64,000 bases of DNA, from assembly GCA_033064195.1 (NCBI GenBank), contig JARBJD010000097.1:62001-126000 (forward strand), in the 5' to 3' direction. Every line of letters starts with the position of its first letter. Position 1 is the stretch's first letter. The notes under the pieces are model-generated. The model did no database searches. It was not told where the DNA came from and worked only from the letters and a program-made list of their open reading frames with translations. The position numbers were made by a program, and so were the translations under genes. Shown here piece by piece: positions 1 through 10,700 of this stretch. The stretch is from Blattamonas nauphoetae. Lineage: Eukaryota > Preaxostyla > Oxymonadida.

Positions 1-2008
1 AAGTGAGTTCAAGAATGGCGACGAAACCGTCCAACACAAAATCGCATTTTCTGTGTTCACAACGATTTCATCAGGTGTGTTTGCATTTTCTATTTCTTTG
101 ATTTATTTCCTACACAATATTTTCAACATTTATCTAATAATTTCTTCCGTAAATGTGATATCTCAGAACCAACAAAAATGAAAGAACGAAGTTCGATTGG
201 GATTCGGAGTGGATTGTTGGAGAGATTTTCGGAACGCCTGTCTTCGGACTGTGCAAGTACGCTTTCTGTGTGTCTCTCTTCTTCTCTCCATCTGATGATA
301 TTTATGTTTCTCCTTGGGATTGTTTTTGTGATTGATTTTGTGTGTTCAGGGAGTTCTGTCGAGTGTAGTTGGAGTGATGGTGACATCGGTGTCGGAAGGA
401 CGACCTCGACTTCGGAGTGACTTGATTCCTTCTCTGCTTGCGCTCTCCTCCGTTTGTTCCTCTCTTTCTTCATTTCTTCTCTTTCTCCTTTCGATTTACT
501 TCTTTCTCCTTCTTGTTCATGTTTTGATTCTCGTTGATGTTGTTTGGTTGATCAGCATGCAGACAGTTCGTTGTCGACACCAGCCACACACTCGCTTGGG
601 TCTGATCTCTTCTCTCTTCTTCATTATTTCATTTCTTCTCTTCTTCTCTTTCTCTCTCCGACTGTTTTGATTGCTTTCGTTTCCTTTTGTTTTGATTTGT
701 GTTTGGAGTCTTCTGTGTGGAGGAAGTCTTTCGTGTGTGGAAGTGGAGGGAGTGTTGAGTTCGGGAATTGTTGAGAGACTTTGCGCTCGAATTGAAAGTG
801 GAAGTGAAGATAAAAGTGAAAGTGGGTCAGTGGATGTTCTGGCGACGCTTGTTGTTTTGGATCGATTGTGCTCTGGATTGAAGAAAGTGATCTCATCATC
901 TTCCCAATCCAGTGAACCAAAACAATCGACCAGTCTTGGAGGCCACGGACAAATGGAGCAATCATCCAAAGACGATCGCTTTTCTCTCGCTCAACGCTGT
1001 GGATATGCACTCTCTCGAATCGAGAAGGCAGTTGTGACATTTGGCCGATCGTTGGAGGACGTCGAGAATGACGAGACAACTCGGATTGTTCAGGACAGAG
1101 TTGGGGGGATTGTGTTCCGCCACTTCTCTTCGTCGATCCCGACTCCATCTGAGAAAGAGATTGGAGCGATTGGAATTGACGTAGCAGCTGTTCGAAGGGA
1201 GATGGACGACAAAATGAGACGAATGGAAGTAGAAAGAGAGAAAGAGAGGAATGAGCTTGAGAAGGCGAAAGAGGAGTTTGCGAGGAAGATGAGAGAGATG
1301 GAATCAGAAAGGGAGAAGGAGAAAAGAGAGATGGAAGAGATGAAGAGGATGAACGAAAAATGGATTGAAGAAGGACGACAGAGGGAGGAAGAAAGGAAGA
1401 GAGAAGAGGAAAGAAAGAGAAAGGAAGAAGAAGAGCGACGAATGAATGTGAAGGAAGGAGCAGCAGCGATCGAAGTGTTCGCGCGAGACAAGTTCACCCT
1501 TTCTGGAAATGTGTTCACCAAAAGCGTCAGAGATTACTCGTCACTCTTCTCGCACTCTTTCGGACACGTCGTTGTTCGAATCATATTTGTGATCAGGAAC
1601 TACAGTGGGTCGCAGTTTCATGTTGGCCTGATTGCCACCGACATGGTTGAACAGATCGCACCTTCAACGAATTACTTCTCAAATCTCAAAAGAGCAGCTG
1701 GTTGGGTCCTCCATCCATTACCTCGATTTGTACGTCAAAATGGAAAGGATTCTCACCATGGATCAGCATGCAAGGCAGTGGCAGATGGACAGCGAGTGGT
1801 GATGGAGGCAGATGGACGAGAAGGAAAGCGAACATTGAAGCTGTCGCAAGATGGAGAGACACAGCCAGTCTTCTTCTCCAACATTCCTGTTCCCTTCCGA
1901 TTCGCAATTCAGATGTATTACGCAGGTGCTTCAGTTGAAATTGTGTCGTCAGAAGTGCTTGGAGAGGCGTCGATGGTTGGAGGGAACAAAAAAGTGGTGA
2001 TGGACTAA
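1..2008 (+). CDS. Coiled-coil protein with SPRY-like C-terminal domain (5' end outside or unresolved)
   Basis: The last exon is open to a TAA/TAG-type stop at 2008 and begins no later than about 736; it encodes roughly 420 residues. It has a helical part (VERLCARIES, LDRLCSGLKK), then a highly charged coiled coil rich in E, K and R (about 1195-1450), then a beta-rich module with FHVGLIATDM, AAGWVLHP and FRFAIQMYYAGASVEI, which resembles a SPRY/B30.2-type fold. Upstream, short coding-like stretches with GT and AG borders are visible (about 1-74 and 167-256, with intron 75-166), so the gene is multi-exonic and probably starts before the window; I could not settle the exons between 256 and 736. 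The kinase gene at 45.5-47.5 kb has the same coiled coil plus SPRY-like tail, so this is probably a related protein without a visible kinase domain. Function unknown; a scaffold role is inference. Confidence 0.6.
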
Positions 2009-2599
2009 TCCGAGCTCTTCTCTCTTCACACTCGCTTTCACTTCACTCTTCTTCATTCCCTCCCCCTTCACCAAAACAACACCCAGATGAAAGATGATGA
2101 GTGAAGTGCAGACTTTCCAATGGTGAGAGTGAAAACATTTGAATATGCAGTGTCAATGATCAAATGTTCAGAGTGAATAGAGGAGTTTGGTGAGGACGAT
2201 CTCCCGTTCAAAGGGCGGGATCCTCAATCATCAGTCTCAATCAACTTCCGAATCGAACTGAGTGTCGGTTGAAGAAGTGAGAAAAAGTGAAGAATGGAAT
2301 ACTGAATCGAGTCTAAACTCAAGAATGTCAATTAATTGCATAGAAAACATCTGAGTAAAGTCAAAAAAGTGATGAAAATTCATTCCGAAGTTGGTTGGAC
2401 ACACAATTCAACCAGGTGTGTCAAAAAGAGAGAGGTGAGACATAAAATGAAGTTTTATAAAGAACTACACCGACCTATCTCTTCAATGCAAGACATTCTT
2501 CCGACCTTTGTTGACCTTTTGAAGATAAATGGGTTGATCAAATAATCACTTCTTGTGAAAAAAACACCGACGAATGATTAGAAAAAAAACCAGTTTCAC
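2009..2599. other. Intergenic region, no gene seen
   Basis: This gap separates the convergent 3' ends of the coiled-coil gene and the DnaJ gene. It holds a weak GC-rich hairpin near 2200-2225 (gatctcccg against cgggatc) that could belong to a 3' UTR. The only open frame (2336-2545) lacks an ATG start and has no protein-like composition. I see nothing else in it. Confidence 0.6.
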
Positions 2600-4027
2600 T
2601 CATTGTGTTCCACACTGAACAGCCTGTCCCTGCTGGCCATACTCGCTTTCGTCAGGCATTGAGTTTGACGAGTACCCATACCCGTCTCTTCCTGGCCTCG
2701 ACCTGCTCTGAGACGTGACCTCCATCAAATACACTTCTTCGTCGTACTGTGTGCTTGGTGGGGTCGGCTGTGGGGCCCTGAATATGACACGGAGGGTGTT
2801 CTTGACTTCTGGCGTGAGTGTGCCCCGTTCAGGGAACTGGACGTCAAAATGAACGATAATCCTTCCTTTTTCGAGAGGACTGCGATAAACTGGCAATCCC
2901 TCATTTTCCACGGCTCGATCGTCACCTGGTTTGATAATATCGCCGTCCATGCTCTTTATTAGGAGAGTCTTCCCGCTCACGTGTTTCACAGGGAATTCGA
3001 ACCCACAAAGGGCTTCCCCAAGTGAAATTGTCTTCCTGAGATGAAGATCTGGGTCTTGGCGGGTGAAAACGGCATGTGGCTTTTCTTCGATCACGACGAT
3101 CAAATCCCCTGGAATCATGTCTGGTTCCTGATCTCCATCTCCATCAAACTTGACACGGGTTCCGCTTGGCGTGCCTGCTTCCACATGAACTTCAATAATC
3201 TTCTTGTCTTGAATCACACATTCACCATTGCATTTTTTGCATTTATCCTTTTCGGCAATGATAACCCCCTTCTGCTTGCATTCTCGACAGGGTTGGCGAG
3301 ACTGTGAGACAAAGCCTGGGCCAAGCTGCTGGACCACAGTTTTCATTCCTGTGCCGTTACAGTTTGTGCATGTTTTAACCGCCGATGGCTTGGAGGCTCC
3401 TTTCCCTGAACAATCAGGGCAGACTACCTGTCGAGATAGGGCGAGTTTTTTGGTCTTTCCGGTGTAGATATCCTCCAAGGGCAGTTGGAGGTGATGGACT
3501 ACGTCATCCGCCTTTCGTGGGCCGCGTCGGCCGCCTCCACCGAAAATACCTCCAAATAACTCCTCAAACAGATTTCCGGCATCGTGGAACTGCATTCCAC
3601 CACCTTCTTTCAACCCTTCTTCACCATATCTGTGGGTGAAGATCAGAAAATCGGAGGAAAGAGTGATGGCTAGAATAACGCATACTTGTTGTAAATATCT
3701 CGTTTTTTCTCATCACTGAGTACTTCATAGGCCATTCCGACCTCTTTGAACTTCTCTGATGCTTCAGGGTTGTCTGGCTGAATAGTGCGAATGATTCATG
3801 AGGAGACGGAGAAATGAAATATCCATGAAAATGATGAACAGATGGGGATAAGGATTCGAGTCGGAGAATAACGGCAATTAATGTGCTCTTTTTGTTAAGA
3901 TGGAATCACATACATTCTTGTCTGGATGCCACTTGAGTGCAGCTTTTCGGTATCCTTTCTTAATTTCTTCAGGGGTTGCATTCGGAGCAACACCAAGGAT
4001 ATCATAGAACCTTGTCTCCTTGACCAT
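2600..4027 (-). CDS. DNAJA: Type I J-domain co-chaperone (DnaJ/Hsp40, DNAJA class), three exons
   Basis: Co-chaperone that would stimulate the ATPase of cytosolic Hsp70 and deliver unfolded clients. Exons are 3914-4027, 3686-3777 and 2600-3629, with introns of 136 and 56 nt starting GTATG and ending CAG. The spliced product is 411 residues, close to Ydj1 and human DNAJA2. The J domain runs from residue 1 ([13 protein letters not shown]) and has the HPD triad in KWHPDKN; a G/F stretch follows ([12 protein letters not shown]). The zinc-binding region has four Cys pairs: CPDCSGKG and CTNCNGTG are canonical, CRECKQKG and CKKCNGEC are degenerate. Two client-binding beta domains come next. The last four residues, CGTQ, fit a CaaX farnesylation box as in cytosolic DNAJA proteins. 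The start is chosen because the ATG lies just before the classic J-domain opening. Confident in family; membrane anchoring is inferred. Confidence 0.95.
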
Positions 4028-4707
4028 TGAGTGATGGAACGATTGTGGATGAACCTAAAATAAAACTTTGGGCTAAGTTGATCAAGCCATTTTTTGGTTG
4101 GTGAATTCCAGGGTTCCTTGTGGTGGTGGAAGGAGGATACAGTGACACAGGTCTGGTGGAATGGTCTGTGCTTGCAGAGAAAGAAGACGAAAAACGCAAA
4201 ATAGCCGAACAACATTCTGAATTCGTGCATTTTTCCGATGCAAGAGAATTGAAGAGAGTGTTGAAGTGACGATGTGTGTGACATGGCTGGGTCTTTCCAG
4301 ACTCCACAAAGAAGAGAATGAGCACATGTTGTGTGACAGTGAACGAGTAAACAATCAAAATTCGTCAGACGAGGCGAGTCTCAGCGAAGTGTAGCTGCAA
4401 ACTCGCCGTTCTCGAAAGACGCAGAACAAAAACAAGCTACGAGAGACGAAGTGGATGCGGGAGATCGGTCGGAGACTGAAGAGTGAATGAGATGAACAGA
4501 AGAAGAGAACGAAGTGAGTCAGAAACGAAGAGGGAAGGGTGAGAGTGTTGTGGGAGACTTTCCTATTCTGGCTGTGAAGAGGGGCGTGTGGGTGTCTAAA
4601 AAGAGTAAATAGAACAAGAAATGTCTCTTCTGTGTCGTTCTCGTGGAGTGAGTGCATTGTGGCTGTTTGTCGACTGTGAATATGTCCGTTAGATCATGTT
4701 GATGGTA
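4028..4707. other. Intergenic region upstream of DnaJ gene
   Basis: This should contain the DnaJ promoter and the 3' UTR of the giant beta-helix gene. Short open frames here overlap each other on one strand and have no domain or splice context. No recognisable element. Confidence 0.5.
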
Positions 4708-7700
4708 TCACTGAGCAGCGTCGAAGAACACAGCAGAGCCAGACGAGAACTCCACCGATTTCAGCTTCTCCTCCATCTCTCCCAGACGAGGACGATCCTT
4801 CCCCCGAACTTGCAGACACGACACAATCACATCACGCAATCCCACATCCCCAACGAGGGACAGTTTCGGTGGAATTCCGGTCTTCAGCTGCCGCGATGCA
4901 TTCAAAGCATCCATCTCCCCGAAGGGAACCTGTCCTGTCTCAATCTCGAACAGGACAAGGCCAAGACTAAAAACTGCAGCTGATCCGCTGTCCACCTTCT
5001 GTCCCTTTTCTCCTTCAGAAACCACTGTCTCAGGCGCTCGCCACCGCAACAGCTCGAACTGCTCGTTCTTCATTTCTCCCTCAGCGTGTGTCGTGTTCTC
5101 GTTTCGCTGTCCTTCCTGACATGTCTGTGTGCGCTGTGCCTGTGATCTCGTATGTCCCATCGTCTCCCCCACATCCAACGCAATCTCCACTTCCCCATCC
5201 TCCCTAAACACAACACTGTGCGACGAGAACATCGTCAGCACTGACAGTGTCGGGTCCTGTCTGTGCAGTCCAACCAGCTTTCGCATGATCTGCTGTGCAA
5301 CCCCCATCTTGTCGATCGGTCTCTTCTGCGCCGAGTGTAGTCTGTTGTACAGCGTGTCTCTCTCATTCACTCCAACAGACCCACTCTGCTTGCTCAACAC
5401 AGATGTTGATTGTTCTCCAGAGGCTGGGAGAATGCTGTCTGTGCCGAGAGGAAAAGACGGTTTCATTTGCTGCAGTTCGTGATCTGTTCCATCAGCTTGA
5501 GCCAAATCGCCAATGGATCCTTCAGCGGCAACGATGGACGATTGTGGGAAGACAATTTTGTCGAGTTCTTCAAACTTTTCGGGTGGGAGGTCGTTCATTT
5601 CTGCCTGTTCCTGTTTCAGCAGCGATTCCTTCTCTTTTGCTTTCGATGAACGGCGACGAAGAAGAACGATGAGGATGATGATCAGGAGAAGAGCCACCAC
5701 ACACCCACCGATCAGTGGGATCATCCACTTCATCGCTTGCTTCATCAGCGCTTTCCGTTCATCCGATTGGCTCGCTTTCACAACAAACCAGTCTGTCGTC
5801 GATCCATCTCCAAAAACCAGCGTCCCATTCCATCCAAATGTCCTGTTCAGTTTTTCAAGCTCCGACGACGACAGCGACACTGAAATCGATGATTCGTCCT
5901 TCCATCCAAACTTCGATGGCGTCAGCTCAATCCGCAATCCTTCGGAACTCGACGAACTCCCCACTTCCGAAATCAACAGAAACAGATTGCACGGAATCAG
6001 CATCGATCCAACTAAATCAATCGATACCGATTTGTTCTTGTTTGAGACACTCTTCGTCTTCCCTACATCCAACTTCGGGACAAACAGACTTGGTGCGATG
6101 AGTTCCGATCCTTTCTTCACAACACAATCGTCAGTAGAGATCCACAGCGACTCGCTCTCTTCGTTCTCCCTCTGCTCGTTCTCAATTTCCACCGCCCCCG
6201 ACAAGCAGCGCATGTTCCGACTCACTGAAGTGTATGTCGGATCTTTCGCGCTGTTCGCGATGAAGACAGTGTTGTACAGCGAGACGACACTTCCATTCAC
6301 GTGCAGAGCGCCTTGGGGTAGATGAGAGAAGAATGATGAATAGATGGTGGTTGGTGTCTCGGTGATTTTGATGAGTCCTGTCTCCCAAGCACAGAGTTCG
6401 TCGTTCTCATCTTCTTTGCCATCATTTCGTGTGGTTGTGATTCCATCGAAAGTGCACGAGGTGAGTGTGAGATCCTCACCGCGTTCAGCTGTCAGGAGTG
6501 TTTGTGTTTGAATTTGTTTCGCGGTCAGGTTTGTGAACGAGCAGGCATCGAAGGAGGAGAGGATGAAGGGAGTGGAGCTGAACGAGAGCGGAGGCAGCGC
6601 CAGATTCACCAGCGAGAACGATCCGCCGACAACAGAAACAAGTCCATCACTCGAAGAGATCGAAGGCGACACCCACAAGTCTGTCATCTGCACTGTCCCT
6701 TTCTTCACCAACAACAACTTCCCATCCGACGACACTCCACTCAACAGCGACAACGACGACAACTGTCCCAAACTTCCTTCTCCATCCACACAGATCAGCG
6801 TCGTATTGATCAGTGACGACGAATCTCCTCCACAACTGAACACAATCGAATGTAACACCAGTTCCGAACTCACACATGAAAAAACTTCCGACGAGCAATC
6901 AACTCCAACAATCACTGACACTCCATCCATCTCAACGTGTTCCCCACTGTCAACCACAAGTCCTCCCGACCCAACAATTGACAACATTGAACTCCCCACT
7001 TTCCCATGAACACGATACTCCTCGTTCAGATCGATCAAATGAGTGATCTCAACTGTGTTGTGGATGTTCAGCTGCTTCTCCCCCTTCGAGTCCGCCACTG
7101 CCATCCCATATTCCAGTCCTCGACACCACACACCCGAATACCCACACTGAACAATCGAATACCCTTCCGAACTCACTCCAATTGCCCCAGTGTGAGCAAC
7201 CAGGTAGAACAGAAGCGACGCATTCAGCCCCTCCTCCCAATCCACACTCCACAGCCACTCTGACTCCATCCTAATCGGGGTGTACGATCCAGCAAAGCGA
7301 GCATCCGACACTCCAACCCATTCTGACAGTCTCTTCCCTTCAATCCACACAAAACACGCTTTTCTGTCTGTGTTTTTCTCCGAGCCAGCTTTTTCTGAAT
7401 ACTTCAGATTTTTCAGGTTGAAAGATGGAATGTTGGTTGGATCGGAAATCGAGTTGAACGAAATGAAGAAGCCATCTCCATCGCCAGCCAGTGTCCACAC
7501 TGACGCAAGCTCAACTGAGTCCACATCAAGCTCCATTCCCTCATCCATCACACTCTCCACAACTCCTCCATCTCCTTCCGATCGAACGATATCAGTGAAC
7601 GTACTCGATTTCAGTGTCAGTGACGAACACGAGTGTTCAATCAGAGCATTCAACGACAGACGGAACGAACTGAACGAGCAGTCATCCACAATCAGAGACG

Positions 7701-10700
7701 ACGAGGCTGAGCCAACACTGATCAACGCATGCTCCAACAACTCAACTGACGACGATTGCACGAATGACAGTGCGGAGAGAGTCAGCGAGCCAGATGACAG
7801 TGCAAACCCTCCTTCCTCTCCAACTGACACTGTCACATTCTTCGAGACAGATGTGAGTGTGGATGGTGTGTTCGCGGTTGTGATTTCTTCGTTGAGAACG
7901 AAATCAGAGTCGATGACAGTTTTGTTGTCACTGTTTGCCTTTGAAAGAGAGGACTGAATGAGCGAGCACGGAAGCTGGGGTAGACCACACAGTGAATGTG
8001 ATTCTCCATTTTCGTGAACATGCACTGCTCCTGACGATTCGATGTGAGGATACCAGAAGAACAGGAGTGAGTTCGACTCACCTGGTGTTGAAGTGCTCCC
8101 AAACCATTTCTCCTTTTCTTCTTTTGATACAAGACCAGTCGAGGGGAGTGTTGGTTTGATTCCGTCCAGACTCCCTCCACTCAGCAACAACTGCAGATTG
8201 GAATCGATAATGAATAGATTCTGGCCCTTCCCTTGTGATGAACAACGTGTGAATGTGAGTGTTTTGGGGATCACGAATGATCCTCCATTCACTTCAACGA
8301 ACAGCGCTCCTCCATTCTCCGTTGATGAACAGGACGAGAAGGACGAGTTGGAGACAGACAGCGTGTTGTCTTCGGTGAGTGTGGAGGAGAACACAGAACC
8401 CTTCCCACTCGTTTTCAAATTCGTGAATGTGCATCCAGCGATGGTGATTGATCCTGTGTCGACAATCGAAAGGAGTGAAGTCGATCGTTCGGTTCCCGTT
8501 CCATCAAAAGTGAGTGTTGATAGAGTCAGAATGTTCGCTGACTCTTCAAATGCTCCACTTTCCCCAACTGTGATCGTTGCAGCCTCTTTCGATGGCTTCA
8601 TTGTGAAGCTCGATGAGAATGTCTCTTTCCCGACGAGTGAGAGTGCAGACACAATCTCGATCTCGAATGGCTCTGATCCAGAAAGATGCGAGACTGCTGT
8701 GGACAACGATAAGCACACCAGATGTGTCCGCCCACATCCCACTCCATCTCTCCCTCCATCCCCCACTGCGATTGTCGGCTCGTTGTAACCTTTCAGATAG
8801 TACAGAAGAGACAACGATGCATATTCCGAATCTTCCTTCTCACTTCCATCTTCTCCCCACAAAAGGGCATCGTCTGCTGGGGCGACGAGGTTGGAGATCG
8901 AACCAGTCCATGTTGAGTCTTTCAGATACGATTCGAATGAACGACCTCGCAGGAAGATCCACTCGCCCTTCTTTCCCTCTCCGCAGCTGATGGCTGAACC
9001 GAAAGTGCTGTTGATGATCAGATTGACTGGGTTGTGGTCGAGTGAGGAGGAGACGAACAAAACTCCACCATTTCCAGTTGACGAGCAGGCAGAGATAGAG
9101 CAGCCAACGATCTCCAACTTGTTTTCGGACGAGGAGAGAGTGGAATGGACAACGCTTCCATCTCCAATTGTGCGGCTCACATTCCCAATCGTCACTGTGT
9201 CCAATTTGAGGTTGCCTCCAGTTTGAGTGAGAAGGGCTGACGTGGACGAGAAGGGAACAGTGAAGTCGAACACGGTTGATGACAGAGTGAGTGTTCCTCC
9301 TTCCACCACGAACAGCGATGCTGAGTGTGTGGCTGATGAAGGGTTGGTGATGGTGACAGTGTCAGAGAGAGTTCGTGTGCTTCCTTTCACAACGAACAGT
9401 GGTTTGGTGAGGGACGATGGGATGAGGAAGCCAATTGACGAGAATGACAACGAACCAGCTTCCACAACGAACTGTCCAGTCGACCCAAAAACGAGTGATT
9501 TCTGAGATGTAGAAGTGATGGACGCACCTGTGATCGGAGAGGAGAGTGTAGTTGAGAGAGTCAGGTCTGAACTGAGCCTGATTTCGGTAGTCGTGTCAGT
9601 GAGGAGAGAATATGCGAAAGTGAAGGATGAGCAAGGAAGATGCTCCTGCCCACACTTTCCATGATCCCAGAAGCCTTCTGACACAAACACTGCTCCACTC
9701 GCGTGAGGATACAAATGATATCCCAGCGGACCACTGTTCGTCGTGTTTGTCAAATCTGAACCAATCACTTGCGCCAATTTTGCTTTCGACAGCGTTTCGT
9801 CGTTCATCCCGATTAGACTCGTCCAGTCTGATGTCACAACTGCTCCCACATTTTGACCCTCCAGATACACTTCATGACTTCCAAGTGTCCCAGCTGTGGT
9901 GATCGACACACTCTTCATCACAACATCCCCAGAAGAGAACGATGGGCGAGAGATGAAAACACTTCTTCCCTTCCCATTCACACCACAGTTACATGATGAG
10001 AACGACACAGACGACAGAGAAAGTGTGCCAGTTGTTGTTGAGTGGATCACTGACCCAGATCCTTCATTCGAGATCGAATCGAAGGTTATCGATGACACAG
10101 ACAGCGAGGCTGTGTTGGTGAGAGAGAACACACTGCTTGCTGAGTCGAGTGTGAGAGAGGGAACTGAGAGCGATGTGAGCGTCGCTGATCCGCCACTCAG
10201 AACGAACAGCGATGATGTCCGCGTCGTGGCGGAGTGAGTCAGTGTTGTTCCTGATCCAATCTTCAGATTCCCAGATGTCACAACGAAGAGCGGAGAGGAA
10301 GGTGAAACCAACTTCAAAGTGTTCGTCCCACTTATCTCCAACAACCCTCCCGAAACTGATCCAAACGAGACTGGAATGTCTGCATCTCCATTTCCGACTG
10401 TGCAATCGGACACCACAATCTTCCCTAACGACAAAGAAATGATCGGCTGTGTCTGTGAAGAGGTGAAATAAAGAGAGAGTGAGGACAGAGTGAGGACAGA
10501 ATCGGCTGAGGAAGTGGTGAACTGACCTGTTTTGGAGAGTGTGATTGTGTTTCCAGTAAGTGTTGCTTGATGCGCCTCACACGAAAAAGGTGTTGATTGC
10601 TCAAGTGCGGTTTGGAGTTCGATTGTGATTGGATGTAGATTTCCTTCTGTTTTCGATCCGTTCGCTGCTAGTTGGGTCTGAACAAGATCGATTGACGAAC

